64,000 bases of DNA from Vibrio tubiashii ATCC 19109 (GTDB lineage: Bacteria > Pseudomonadota > Gammaproteobacteria > Enterobacterales > Vibrionaceae): positions 992,001 to 1,056,000 of the forward strand of contig NZ_CP009355.1 of the NCBI RefSeq assembly GCF_000772105.1. Direction: 5' to 3'. Within the stretch, counting starts at the first letter, position 1; every line of letters begins with the position of its first letter. The position numbers and the translations under genes were made by a program. Below the pieces are notes generated by a model. That model did no database searches. It saw only the letters and a list, made by a program, of their open reading frames with translations, and was not told the DNA's origin. This document shows, piece after piece, positions 1 to 10,646 of the stretch.

Positions 1-802
1 TTTTGTCATTCAAGCGTTGATTCATCTCTTCAGCGGCATCTCGACCAAAGGCCAACATCAGAATCTCTTCCGAACGGGCTAAGTGACTTTGAAGAAGATA
101 GGCAACACGCGCAGTCAGCACACTTGTCTTGCCAGAACCCGCCCCAGCCAAAACAAGATTGTTATCGTCATTAAGTAAGACGGCTCTTTTCTGCGAGTAA
201 TTTAATGGGGACGATTCTATCTGAGAGAAAAGTACCTGCCAGTTCTCAAGCTCTGTCTCCATCCACTGCTCGTTTCGTGTGCTTAATTCCGCATCAGAGC
301 GAGTAATCCAAGGTTCAATACATGCCATTCGACTCGGCATGCGCAGCATCGCGTCGTCTAGCGTAATCTCCATTTTCTGGAGATCATTTGTTAATTGGTC
401 TTGCCACTTTTCAACCGTCGAGTGGGTCAAAAATGAAGGTTGGATCTGAAAGCGTTGTACACTCTCCTCCCACTGAGGCAAGTATTTGATCAGCTGCTGA
501 CATTGATTCTTATGCCAGTGTTGATAGGCAGCAACCGCGTATCTGGCAAACTCACGACATTTACTTAAAGGAAGCCCTTGCACTAACCAAGCTCTCTGCT
601 GCCCGTCATGCTGATGAGCAAAAAACATCAAACCACCCCAAATGAGACCATTCTTAACTTGTACTCGCCCACTCCAAACATTGAACGGGATATGCTCTTC
701 GCTTGATTCCGAACTGAGTATGAGTGAATCTGAGGTAATCTCGATGTGGTGGTATTCGTGTTGAACAAAAAACTGTGCAGTCTTGTTAGCGGTTAGCTGC
801 AT
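1..802 (-). CDS. helD: DNA helicase IV HelD, N-terminal part (runs off left edge)
   Basis: Superfamily I 3'-5' DNA helicase acting in recombination and repair. Reading leftwards from an ATG at 802, the frame is open for 267 codons to the window edge. The N-terminal region matches the HelD-specific leader (GLIWGGLMFF, compare GLVWGELEF in E. coli). It is followed by SSPLNYSQKRAV (Q motif) and the Walker A AGAGSGKTS near residue 220. The next motif, LMLAFGRDAAEEM, is the UvrD-like Ia region. The rest of the ATPase core lies outside the window. It is divergent from yccS across a 220-bp intergenic gap. HelD is favoured over UvrD/Rep because of the roughly 200-residue leader ahead of the Q motif. 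Confidence 0.9.
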   Translation of the reverse strand, partial: MQLTANKTAQFFVQHEYHHIEITSDSLILSSESSEEHIPFNVWSGRVQVKNGLIWGGLMFFAHQHDGQQRAWLVQGLPLSKCREFARYAVAAYQHWHKNQCQQLIKYLPQWEESVQRFQIQPSFLTHSTVEKWQDQLTNDLQKMEITLDDAMLRMPSRMACIEPWITRSDAELSTRNEQWMETELENWQVLFSQIESSPLNYSQKRAVLLNDDNNLVLAGAGSGKTSVLTARVAYLLQSHLARSEEILMLAFGRDAAEEMNQRLNDK

Positions 803-1022
803 TCTTTTTAGCCTATAATCTGTCTTATCAGCATCATAACTTAATTACCTATCCTTTTTTATAAGTTTCCGGCAAATTTTCTCGTTAAGGTCTTTGTTTT
901 AAACAGTAATTTGATCAATTTAATGGGGTCAACCCGTTTGTTGTTCAAAAGTTCTGCAAACTCTCTGGTATCTTTATTTAGATCAGGTCGTTACCATATA
1001 AAGCATGCTAATTTAGCTCCAC

Positions 1023-3215
1023 TTGCGAATACAAAGTTATCTGATAGTGAATTTATATAGTCAGCTCCGCCACTACTGGGCAAACAAAACGTTTAACTAT
1101 AGCCTTCTTATTCTCGTTACCCTTTTAGGCGTGGTGATACCAACATGGTACTTACAACTCAATACGCTTATCGTTCCTTTAATTCTGGGGATTATTGCTG
1201 CTGCACTTGCAGAGAGTGACGACAGTTTCACCGGAAGACTAAAGTCCCAGTCGTTAACATTGATCTGTTTTGCCATTGCTGCTCTTTCTATCGAGATGCT
1301 GTTTGCCAAACCTTGGCTATTCGCAATCGGATTGTTTATTTCGACGTTCGGTTTCATCATGTTGGGTGCTATCGGCCCGAGATATGCCAGTATCGCTTTT
1401 GGTTCTCTTCTCATCGCTATCTATACCATGCTAGGCGCACATGAAAGTACCAATGTCTGGTTTCAACCTCTTATGCTTCTTACCGGTGCAGCTTGGTACT
1501 ATTTCGTTTCGATGGTATGGCATGCACTGTGGCCTATGCAGCCTGTTCAGCAGAGTTTGGCAAACGTGTTTTTGCAGCTAGCCAACTATCTCGATTCAAA
1601 GAGTCAGCTGTTCTATCCCGTCTCAAACCTTAAGCCCCAACCTCATCGAATTGAAGAAGCAAGACTCAATGCCGCGACGGTTAATGCCCTTAACTCTTGC
1701 AAGGCGACGTTTTTAACTCGCTCTAAGCGAGGGCATGTAGACGGAGCCAGCGACCGATTTTTAAATACTTATTTTCTTGCTCAAGATATTCATGAGCGAA
1801 TCAGTTCGACTCACTATCGCTATCAAGAGCTTGCAGAGCATTTTGAACGCTTTGATGTTCTGTTTCGGTTTAAACACTTACTACAAAACCAAGCAACGTC
1901 GTGCCGCGAGATTGCTGAGGCGATAAGACTCGGTAAAGAGTATCAGCATAACGATGACTCTGTTCTTGCGCTTGATGAGCTGCAAAACTCACTGACCTAT
2001 CTTCAAGATCAACATAACCCTAAATGGCGTTCACTACTTGCGCAGCTCGGTTACCTGTTTAATAACTTAGCGACAGTTGAAAAGCAGCTAAGTAATGTCA
2101 ATAACCCAGATACCAACAAACTTGAAGAAGACGTTTTAGACGATACAGAGGCACACACCTTGAAGGTGATGTGGCAGCGAGTAAAATCTAACTTCACTAA
2201 AGACTCTATGCTGTTTAGGCATGCTGTGAGAATGTCAATTGCACTGACCCTTGGTTATGGCATTATCCAGTTGTTTGGTATTGAGCGCGGTTACTGGATT
2301 CTGCTCACAACACTGTTTGTTTGTCAGCCCAACTACAGTGCCACAAGGCAAAAACTGGTTGCGCGGGTACTCGGCACGTTCGCAGGTATTGTTATCGGTG
2401 TACCGCTATTAACCCTCTTCCCCTCGCAAGAAAGCCAATTATTGCTTGTCGTCGTTTCGGGGGTCGCCTTCTTCGCATTTAGGCTCGCAAACTATGGCTA
2501 TGCGACCGGCTTTATCACCGTATTAGTGCTGTTCTGTTTTAACCAGTTAGGGCAAGGCTTTGATGTTATTCTGCCGCGTATCGCTGATACCTTAGTTGGT
2601 TGTATTCTCGCGGTTGCTGCAGTGACGTTTATTCTCCCTGATTGGCAGTCAAAACGCCTGCACAAAGTGATGGCCGACGCTATCGGGGCTAATCAACACT
2701 ACCTTGGTCAAATTATTGGCCAATATCGAGTGGGTAAAAAAGACAGTTTGAGTTACCGAGTGTCGAGACGAAACGCTCATAACCAAGATGCGAACTTAAC
2801 AACAGCAATTAGTAATATGCTTGCCGAGCCTGGTCGTTATGTTTCCGCCATTGATGAAAGCTACCGTTTCTTGACATTGAACCACGCCCTGCTGAGCTAT
2901 ATCTCCGCATTAGGTGCGCACAGAACACGTATCGCTGACGAGGAGACTCATAAGTTGATCCTTGATGCTCATCGCGTAATCCACCAGCACTTAAACGTGT
3001 TGTTTACTCAATTAAACGAGCACTGCGATACATGTGATACCGCAGACATTGACGATCCAGTGCTAGAGCAGCGCCTCGCTGAGTGGCGTGAAGAGGATGA
3101 CAGTTCTGTACGTATGGTTTTGCAACAATTGCATCTGGTTTATCGGATGCTACCAGAACTGCACTCCCTAGCCAGCAAGTTTGCAGTGCGTGTTGCGCAT
3201 AAGTTGGCTGAATAA
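1023..3215 (+). CDS. yccS: YccS/YhfK family inner-membrane protein (FUSC-like)
   Basis: Predicted integral membrane protein of about 730 residues, close in length to E. coli YccS. Two blocks of membrane segments (about residues 25-165 and 405-545) flank a soluble middle region, and a cytoplasmic tail follows. Hallmarks shared with YccS are LLIAIYTMLGA, FLAQDIHERISSTH, RHAVRMSIALTLGYGIIQ and YWILLTTLFVCQPNY. This family is distantly related to aromatic-acid and fusaric-acid exporters, but its substrate is unknown. The start is uncertain: TTG at 1023 gives the longest frame, GTG at 1047 is an alternative, and neither has a strong ribosome-binding site. The gene stands alone, divergent from helD. 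Confidence 0.88.
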   Translation: MRIQSYLIVNLYSQLRHYWANKTFNYSLLILVTLLGVVIPTWYLQLNTLIVPLILGIIAAALAESDDSFTGRLKSQSLTLICFAIAALSIEMLFAKPWLFAIGLFISTFGFIMLGAIGPRYASIAFGSLLIAIYTMLGAHESTNVWFQPLMLLTGAAWYYFVSMVWHALWPMQPVQQSLANVFLQLANYLDSKSQLFYPVSNLKPQPHRIEEARLNAATVNALNSCKATFLTRSKRGHVDGASDRFLNTYFLAQDIHERISSTHYRYQELAEHFERFDVLFRFKHLLQNQATSCREIAEAIRLGKEYQHNDDSVLALDELQNSLTYLQDQHNPKWRSLLAQLGYLFNNLATVEKQLSNVNNPDTNKLEEDVLDDTEAHTLKVMWQRVKSNFTKDSMLFRHAVRMSIALTLGYGIIQLFGIERGYWILLTTLFVCQPNYSATRQKLVARVLGTFAGIVIGVPLLTLFPSQESQLLLVVVSGVAFFAFRLANYGYATGFITVLVLFCFNQLGQGFDVILPRIADTLVGCILAVAAVTFILPDWQSKRLHKVMADAIGANQHYLGQIIGQYRVGKKDSLSYRVSRRNAHNQDANLTTAISNMLAEPGRYVSAIDESYRFLTLNHALLSYISALGAHRTRIADEETHKLILDAHRVIHQHLNVLFTQLNEHCDTCDTADIDDPVLEQRLAEWREEDDSSVRMVLQQLHLVYRMLPELHSLASKFAVRVAHKLAE

Positions 3216-3279
3216 TAGCCAAACTTGATATTTTAATTACACAAGTTTCCGTAGCTGCTTACTTACTCTTAACATGCCC

Positions 3280-3312
3280 TGACATTGTTCGGACAAAAAA
3301 CCGACAGTGTCA
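3280..3312. repeat. Imperfect palindrome upstream of small orphan gene
   Basis: TGACATTGTTCGG and CCGACAGTGTCA form an inverted repeat around an A-rich 8-base spacer. No T-tract follows on either strand, so it looks more like a protein-binding site than a terminator. It lies about 105-140 bases ahead of the gene at 3418 and about 65 bases after yccS. Confidence 0.4.
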
Positions 3313-3417
3313 AAATAAACTTATCTGTAAGGTTATTCGTACGAGAGTAAGGCGATGAAAGGAGACATCTCTTACCTGTATAAATCTGATACGTCAACGA
3401 TTAGCAGGTGCAACAAC

Positions 3418-3579
3418 ATGACTCCACAACAGTTTGAAGCAATGAGAGCTCAGCTCAAATCACTCACCCCTCAGCAACTGAGAATGCTAAGAGGTGAAAT
3501 CAACAATAAACTCGATTCTGACGATAGAGTTGTCGTGAATGATGAAGAGTTAAAAATGATATCGAGCCTATTTTCATAG
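3418..3579 (+). CDS. Small hypothetical protein, 53 residues
   Basis: Unrecognised small cytoplasmic protein. It begins MTPQQFEAMRAQLKSLTPQQ and contains a repeated TPQQ motif in two predicted helices, then a charged stretch (NNKLDSDDRVVV) and a hydrophobic end (MISSLFS). The ATG at 3418 is chosen because AGGTG lies seven bases upstream. An in-frame ATG at 3355 would add 21 residues but has a poorly spaced site. The next gene follows after 53 bases with its own very strong ribosome-binding site, so the two may be co-transcribed. No function can be assigned. Confidence 0.6.
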   Translation: MTPQQFEAMRAQLKSLTPQQLRMLRGEINNKLDSDDRVVVNDEELKMISSLFS

Positions 3580-3632
3580 CACAACTTGCTCAAAATGCAA
3601 TCACGCCTTAAGCTTAAATTAAGGAGGTGCTT

Positions 3633-3914
3633 ATGCCTGTTTCTTCTGTTCAATCTGGTTATCAAATCATTGATATGTCATCTAAGATGGCCGAAGACGC
3701 TGCGCATGAAATACAACGTAATCAGCAACTCCAACCCATGCCTAAAGACAATACCTACGACTTCAACCAGGTAGAGTTTAAAGTTACCCCTCCACCATCA
3801 AATATTGATTCTCTGACCAAACTGAATAGTGCTGAGCAGTACAGTAAAATTGGTACGAACGTCATTCAAAGAGATCAGGAAATGATTGGGACACTGCTAG
3901 ATATTCATGTTTAG
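3633..3914 (+). CDS. Small hypothetical protein with axial-protein-like C-terminus, 93 residues
   Basis: The start is firm: AAGGAGGTG lies just before ATG 3633. There is no signal peptide or membrane segment. The middle is polar and proline-rich (VTPPPSN). The C-terminus, NVIQRDQEMIGTLLDIHV, resembles in pattern the C-terminal heptad helix of flagellar rod and hook proteins, which end with hydrophobic residues spaced after a conserved N-x-E/D. That likeness is weak and based on pattern only. No flagellar genes are near. It is probably co-transcribed with the small gene at 3418. It could equally be a lineage-specific orphan. Confidence 0.7.
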   Translation: MPVSSVQSGYQIIDMSSKMAEDAAHEIQRNQQLQPMPKDNTYDFNQVEFKVTPPPSNIDSLTKLNSAEQYSKIGTNVIQRDQEMIGTLLDIHV

Positions 3915-4002
3915 CGACGAAATTGTAGCAATCCGTTAAGCAACCATTGTGTTCCCTACTCCATACGCTAGAATGCACGCAAATTTATCGCTTTAAGTCG
4001 CA

Positions 4003-5262
4003 ATGCCGAAACTAAATCTTTCTCGCCAAGATAAAACTCTTTTCACTCAACCCGAATCTGACGGACCTACATTAGAACAAAAACTCAGTCCGCACTTTGA
4101 ACGCTCTTCGTTGAGGCTAACACCAAGCCCTTATATATCTGAGAAGGCTATTGCCAAACGCTGGTCTAAACTAGACCATTTAACGCAACAAGAGCTGCTA
4201 CTCGACGAGCAGACCCTAGCTCATGCCGAGTTATACAATAAGAACATCGAACACTTTATTGGCACTGTGAAGCTGCCAGTCGGTGTCGCTGGGCCTTTGC
4301 GAGTTAATGGCCTTCACGCTAATGATGATTATCTTGTTCCACTTGCGACAACCGAAGCAGCGCTAGTGGCTTCATACAATCGAGGTGCCCAATTGATTAC
4401 TCAGGCGGGTGGTGCAAGCGCGATGTTAATCAATGAAGGAGTAACACGAACTCCCGTGTTTGTGTTTGACTCGTTAGTCGATGCAGGTCAGTTTGTGGCT
4501 TGGGTTGTGACTCAGTACGAGCATTTTAAACATCTTGCCGAGTCGACGACATCACACGGGAAGTTGCACGATATTAACGTCAATATCGAAGGTAACCATG
4601 TCTACCTGGTGTTTGAGTACCATACCGGTGACGCTTCAGGTCAAAATATGGTTACGATTGCAACCAATGAAGTTTACCACTATATATTGGACCACTCACC
4701 GATTGAGCCAAGAGAAGCGTTCCTCGATGGCAACCTGTCTGGTGATAAAAAACCAAACTCTCATACCTTGCGCCACGTTCGCGGAAAGAAGGTGACGGCA
4801 GAGATTCACCTAGACAAAGCTCTGGTTGAGAAATACCTTCACACTACCCCAGAAAAAATGACACGTTTTGGCCAAGTCACCACAACAGGCTCAGCCCTTA
4901 GTGGCGGCATTGGTGTCAATGCACACTACGCAAATGCCTTGGCGGCTTTCTATATTGCCTGCGGTCAAGACGCAGCTTGTGTCGCAGAGTCCGCAGTGGG
5001 TATCACTCGTATGGAAGTAAATCAGGATGGCGGTCTGTACGCTTCCGTTACCTTACCTAACTTAATGGTTGGCACAGTTGGTGGAGGGACAGGATTACCA
5101 ACACAGAAAGCTTGTTTAGACATTATGGGGTTACACGGTAACGGAAAGGCAAAAGCGTTAGCAGAAGTCGCTGCAGTTTTATGCTTAGCTGGTGAACTCT
5201 CTATCGTAGGCGCATTTTGCGCAGATCACTTCTCTCGTGCTCATCAGAAACTAGCTCGTTAG
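4003..5262 (+). CDS. hmgA: Hydroxymethylglutaryl-CoA reductase, class I
   Basis: Converts HMG-CoA to mevalonate with NADPH. At 419 residues it is the length of the soluble catalytic domain and has no membrane part. The catalytic set of the family is complete: Glu118 in TTEAALVAS, Lys249 in SGDKKP, Asp323 in GQDAAC and His414 in FSRAHQ. The cofactor-binding and core motifs GQNMVTIATN and VGTVGGGTGLPTQ are also present. These motifs and the DKKP lysine mark class I (eukaryote/archaea-like) rather than class II. No other mevalonate-pathway gene is in the window. It is monocistronic and convergent with luxQ. Confidence 0.95.
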   Translation: MPKLNLSRQDKTLFTQPESDGPTLEQKLSPHFERSSLRLTPSPYISEKAIAKRWSKLDHLTQQELLLDEQTLAHAELYNKNIEHFIGTVKLPVGVAGPLRVNGLHANDDYLVPLATTEAALVASYNRGAQLITQAGGASAMLINEGVTRTPVFVFDSLVDAGQFVAWVVTQYEHFKHLAESTTSHGKLHDINVNIEGNHVYLVFEYHTGDASGQNMVTIATNEVYHYILDHSPIEPREAFLDGNLSGDKKPNSHTLRHVRGKKVTAEIHLDKALVEKYLHTTPEKMTRFGQVTTTGSALSGGIGVNAHYANALAAFYIACGQDAACVAESAVGITRMEVNQDGGLYASVTLPNLMVGTVGGGTGLPTQKACLDIMGLHGNGKAKALAEVAAVLCLAGELSIVGAFCADHFSRAHQKLAR

Positions 5263-5276
5263 ACACTAACATTTTT

Positions 5277-5301
5277 GGGCGCTCCTTTGTAAGCAGCGCC
5301 C
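5277..5301. terminator. Hairpin between convergent HMG-CoA reductase and luxQ genes
   Basis: GGGCGCT and AGCGCCC form a stem around an 11-base loop between two convergent genes. Neither strand has a clear T-tract after the stem, so it is at best a weak bidirectional terminator. Confidence 0.4.
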
Positions 5302-5309
5302 TGTGAATG

Positions 5310-7855
5310 TTATTCCACCAACGAGTAATGATGCTCTTTAAAGTAGATAAAGGCTTTGTTCAATGCTGCTTCTTTGATTGGTTTAACAATCACGTAGTTT
5401 GCCCCAGCCCGTAAAAACTCTTTTTTCGTTTCTTGCATACCATCTGCGGTACAAGCATAAATTGGCACGCTAAGACCTAAGTCATTACGAATAATTTCAG
5501 TCGCTTCAATACCGCCTAAATTAGGCAGTTGGTTATCCATTAATACCAAAGCGATAGATGTATCTGTCTTAAGCAGATCAATAGCATTAATGCCATCTTC
5601 TACCCAAGTCACTTTCATCCCATACTTTTCACAGAAAGCTTTAGCAATGAAGGCATTGGTGTGATTGTCTTCAACCAAAAGTACGTGAAGAGTTTCACTA
5701 AACAAAGTCGCGGGATCAGCCTCAAGCCCTCCTCCACTCACCACTTTTTCAGTACCAATTTGCAGAGGCACACTGACAGTGAATCGGGTCCCTTTGCCAA
5801 CGACACTATCGACGCTTACTTCACCTTCCATCAGATTCACAAGGCTGTGGACGATCGCCAAACCTAAACCGCTCCCTCCATATTCACGTGTGGTAGTCGC
5901 TTCAGCTTGTACAAAAGGTTCAAAAATATCCTTTAGGCGTTTTTGTTCAATGCCAATACCGGAGTCCTGAATATCAATAGTGAATATGCAGCCGCCATTT
6001 TTACGTTCCCGATTCAGAACGATTCTTACGCTGCCCTCATGGGTAAACTTAACGGCATTGCTGACAAGGTTAAAGATAATTTGATTTAAGCGCACTTGAT
6101 CACTGTAGACCCATAAATCATCTTCGATATTGCTCTCAACAACAAAATCCACTTCTTTGCTATCACAGAGTGGCTTAAATATCTTGTCTACGGTACTGGT
6201 TAGCTCAATGAGCCTGAAGGCACTCTTCTCAATGTGGAACTTACCTTGCTCTATTTTGGAGAAATCTAGAATATCATTGAGCACCGCTAATAAATGTTCG
6301 CCGCTGTTACACAGAATATCCATGTGTTCGACATCTTGTTCACTCTCCATTTTGCCTTTTAGCAACTGAGATACGCCGAGTATCCCATTTAGCGGCGTTC
6401 TTAATTCATGGCTCATGCGAGCAAGAAAGTCCGCGCGAGCTCGTGCTGATTCTTCCGCCTGCTCTCGTGCGGCTTCACTTTGACGTTCAGCCTCGATAAA
6501 GCTGGTAATGTCTTGTCCCTGAGCCATGATATGAGTGATGCGATTGTCGCTAGAGATAGGCGATAAGTTCCAGCGAAATGTCTTATTCGCGATGGTGGTG
6601 TTAATGCCTGTTAGTGTCGCCCCTTGTGCGCACATTCGGATATGTGGTTTTAAGCTGTCAATGAGTTGTTGCTGCGCTTGTCCGCGACGAAATGACCTCT
6701 CAGCTGCAGGATTAAATCGATTCAGCTCTCCATTAGCATCCCACAAGGTAATCGGCGACAAGGAAAAATTAAACAGTTCGGTAAATTGTTTCTCTTGTTC
6801 ATGCAGTCGCTTAAAGGAGCGTTCAAACGAGTTTCCGATTTGATCAAATTCTTCAATACTCGAACCGACAAACTTACTGACTTTCTGCTCCTGAATGGTC
6901 GCATCGGTATAATGCATCAAACTTTGTAGTTCATTCGATACTCTTTTACCTAACCAAACTCGCGTGTAGACCGCAATGCAAATGACCAGCATTGCGGTAA
7001 TTGTGATCCAAATATAATGACTGCGAACAAACGTCATCACATGTTCATTGCTTTGTACCGTGTAAACTGAAAGAAAAGTCGGAACATTGTTAACCGTTAA
7101 ATCCGTTCTAGAGACCATATAACGGCCTGCATTGAGTGACTTAGAAGCTTGTTCTAACCACTCAATGTGTTTAGTGCTCTGTTTTTTTGTATTTGTTGCT
7201 ATGACCTCAGAACCCACAGCCAACAAAATCTCGTCGGCATTGCCACTTTTCGCAATCGCGTTAACCAAAGAAAAGTTGTTGTTTAGTACAATCCCAATGT
7301 AAAGATGACCAACAACCTCACCAGAGTTGATATCAACTATCGCCGTACGACGCATCCCGAGGTAACGTACACCAAGAGATGATGGCGTCTGTGAAATATG
7401 CCAATCGGGGCCAGTCATCATCTCCTTACTTAAATGATTAATCTGACTCATAGATATGCCATAAAACTGATAGTTGCCGTCATCCCAAATCAACTCATTT
7501 CCGCTTATTATGTAGCGAAAATCTGGCGCGACATCAGGTGAGAGCTGGTCAATGCTGTTGAAAAAACGGTCTAGAGAATGGATATCTTCTTCTTGGGTGC
7601 CCTCTACCAGTAGTTTGTTGCGACTGTAGCTATCTTGCGTAATCTCTAACGATTTGATTCTAAGGTTAAAAATCTCTTGAACAAGGCTTTTCGTCTGTTG
7701 CTTAGTTCGAGCAACTTCTTGCTCAACAACATCACGATTGACCTGATAGTTCTGAAGGACTATCACCACGATCAACACACCAATACAAAGGAAAATTGAA
7801 TTGGTTAGTATAGTCGCGAGTTGGCGCTTTCTGCCTTGTTCTTTATTTAATCGCA

Positions 7856-7856
<1 letters not shown>
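5310..7856 (-). CDS. luxQ: LuxQ autoinducer-2 sensor kinase/phosphatase (hybrid)
   Basis: Inner-membrane hybrid histidine kinase that reads AI-2 through LuxP and feeds phosphate to LuxU/LuxO. At 848 residues it has the usual LuxQ length. Order: membrane segment (about 16-34), periplasmic domain (to about 280), second membrane segment (about 281-300), PAS region, HisKA with phospho-acceptor His483 in MSHELRTPL, HATPase with DSGIGI and GGSGLGLAIV, then a receiver domain with Asp774 in LMDNQLP. Strong matches to V. harveyi LuxQ run throughout (VARTKQQT, WNLSPIS, SGEHLLAVLNDILDFSKIEQ). Its ATG overlaps the luxP stop (TAATG), implying translational coupling. Confidence 0.96.
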
Positions 7857-8965
<1,109 letters not shown>

Positions 8966-8997
8966 TTATCTAGCCAAACAGAACATATATTTATTAT

Positions 8998-9025
8998 ATT
9001 AGTCTTTTATATAACAAAGACTAAT
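8998..9025. promoter_or_regulatory. Perfect 10-bp inverted repeat upstream of luxP
   Basis: ATTAGTCTTT and AAAGACTAAT flank an 8-base AT spacer (TATATAAC), 45-72 bases upstream of the luxP start in an otherwise AT-rich gap. The symmetry and position suggest an operator. There is no T-tract that would make it a good terminator for the gene at 9101. Confidence 0.45.
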
Positions 9026-9100
9026 TAGTAAGCCAAGATTGCTTTTGTAATATGCAACTTATTAATTTTTCTCGGCTTTTCTAATTATGCCTAATCCTAA

Positions 9101-10258
9101 TTAGAACGTAAAAGATAAATTCCCAGATAAGCCAAATTGGTTGTCTCCCGCATAACTACCTGCCAGATCAACACTGACCAAATCTCCCGGGCTTATCCCT
9201 ACTCCTAAGGTAAAAGAGTTGTCTAAGGTATCTTCGATATCCATTTCATAGCCAGCTCTCAACTGCGCCCAGCCGAATGCATTACCTTCAACACCTAGAC
9301 GTAGAAATTGCGTGTCATCGGCAAGTTCGGTGAAACGTTTTTGCTTAGTTAAATCCCAGTCGATGGTTGTTGTAAAATACTCCATGGTATAAGCACCCGA
9401 TACCGTCACCTGAGGGTTCAATTTATAGGTGCTAACCCCTGCAATATTCAATGTATCGATTTCCTTGGAAAACAGATCTTTAACAGCAAAACCCAAGCGG
9501 TAATCATCAACGAACCAAATAGCCCCTAAGTCGAGGTTAAAAGTATTCTTTTTGGTTTCACTTTTATCATAATCACTGACATCAAAGTCCTCGACCGAGA
9601 TATTTTGCTTGTAAGTTTTCAACTGTTGATACTTGGGGCTGACGCCAATCGACACATCTTGACCTTGAATAGTAAAACGTTTCGCAAATGCAATACCAAA
9701 CTCGGTATAACCGAAGGCGATCATATCCACATTCGACGCTTCATAGCGCGTCTTAACGCTGGCTGGGGCATCACCACCATTCGGAGCGATTTTCGGTGCT
9801 GCAATAACTTCAGCATAGCCTCGTGAGAAGACGTTTGCAGATACCACGTTAATTGGGAAAGCGACAGCTAGTGCAGCACCACCCGTCACGGCTAAAGGTT
9901 TGTTGTCAGAGAGTTGAGTGAGATAACCATTAAGCTGAGCAGCTTGCGCGGGGTCCGTACTGCCGCCACTTTCAAATGCTTTAATGGTATCTTGTAAGCT
10001 ATCGATGGTATCGATGTTTTCGTCTGTATCTCTCAGGTTTGCTCCTATTGCAGGAACAAGTAGCCCAAAATCGTCTTCATCGCGATGAACAGAAACTAGC
10101 GCGGGGTTGTAAAAAGGTGCCAGAACATAATCCGCACTTGTTACCCCCGTATTACCCATCCCGTTACCGCGGCCATCAGGCACCACGGTTGCTGCATGGG
10201 TTCCACCCACTACGACTAAGGAACTAACCACCACTGATATTTTAATTAATTGATTCAT
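9101..10258 (-). CDS. TraF-like (TraF_2 family) outer-membrane barrel protein
   Basis: 385 residues with a clear signal peptide ending at THAA. The N-terminal motifs GRGNGMGNTGV and FYNPALVS are typical of the family usually labelled conjugal transfer TraF, which resembles FadL-type outer-membrane barrels. The rest shows alternating beta-strand patterns and closes with an aromatic strand, GLSGNLSFTF, the usual outer-membrane assembly signal. No conjugation genes are nearby, so the transfer label is probably misleading. It is monocistronic between luxP and the GIY-YIG gene. Substrate and role are unknown. Confidence 0.8.
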   Translation of the reverse strand: MNQLIKISVVVSSLVVVGGTHAATVVPDGRGNGMGNTGVTSADYVLAPFYNPALVSVHRDEDDFGLLVPAIGANLRDTDENIDTIDSLQDTIKAFESGGSTDPAQAAQLNGYLTQLSDNKPLAVTGGAALAVAFPINVVSANVFSRGYAEVIAAPKIAPNGGDAPASVKTRYEASNVDMIAFGYTEFGIAFAKRFTIQGQDVSIGVSPKYQQLKTYKQNISVEDFDVSDYDKSETKKNTFNLDLGAIWFVDDYRLGFAVKDLFSKEIDTLNIAGVSTYKLNPQVTVSGAYTMEYFTTTIDWDLTKQKRFTELADDTQFLRLGVEGNAFGWAQLRAGYEMDIEDTLDNSFTLGVGISPGDLVSVDLAGSYAGDNQFGLSGNLSFTF

Positions 10259-10343
10259 ATCCGTATCAACCTTTTTTATTACTCATAATCAAGATTAATA
10301 CAAAATCAGAAGTTTGTAGGATTATTAATCAATTAGTCCCATA

Positions 10344-10646
10344 TCAATCGACAACAAAATTTTGCTGAGTGGCGATAAGTTGCTCTTTTTTGTATTTTGG
10401 TAGGCGTTTGATCTGATATTCGAGTTTAGAGGCAGTGCTGCGGTCTGCTCCGGCGGGCTTAAACCACTCGAGTTTTAACGGGCCTTTACCTTTAAGCGCT
10501 TTAGCCCCGACGCCCTGCTGATGCTGTTGAAAGCGGCGTTGTACATCTGTCGTAATGCCACAGTAGAGCGCATTGTTGCGCATTCGAATCAAGTATACGT
10601 ACCAATTCGAACACGCATCGAGCTCATTTGGCTCTTGTTCTGGCAT
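10344..10646 (-). CDS. GIY-YIG domain protein, YhbQ-like
   Basis: Compact 100-residue single-domain GIY-YIG superfamily protein, the size of E. coli YhbQ. It shows WYVYLIRMRNNALYCGITTD (degenerate GIY and YCG motifs), the Arg of QRRFQQHQQG, the KGKGPLKL loop and the catalytic-type Glu in SKLEYQIKRL. Related proteins are small nucleases or DNA-damage proteins of unclear role. Its ATG overlaps the yceH stop as TAATG, so it is translated with yceH. Confidence 0.88.
   Translation of the reverse strand: MPEQEPNELDACSNWYVYLIRMRNNALYCGITTDVQRRFQQHQQGVGAKALKGKGPLKLEWFKPAGADRSTASKLEYQIKRLPKYKKEQLIATQQNFVVD

Noticed and set aside
3004..3222. Minus-strand frame of 72 codons across the yccS 3' end
   Set aside because: Lies inside yccS, no ribosome-binding site, protein without family pattern: a shadow frame.
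9101..10258. Taking the TraF label as evidence of a conjugative element
   Set aside because: No other transfer, relaxase or pilus genes are near, and the protein looks like an outer-membrane barrel.
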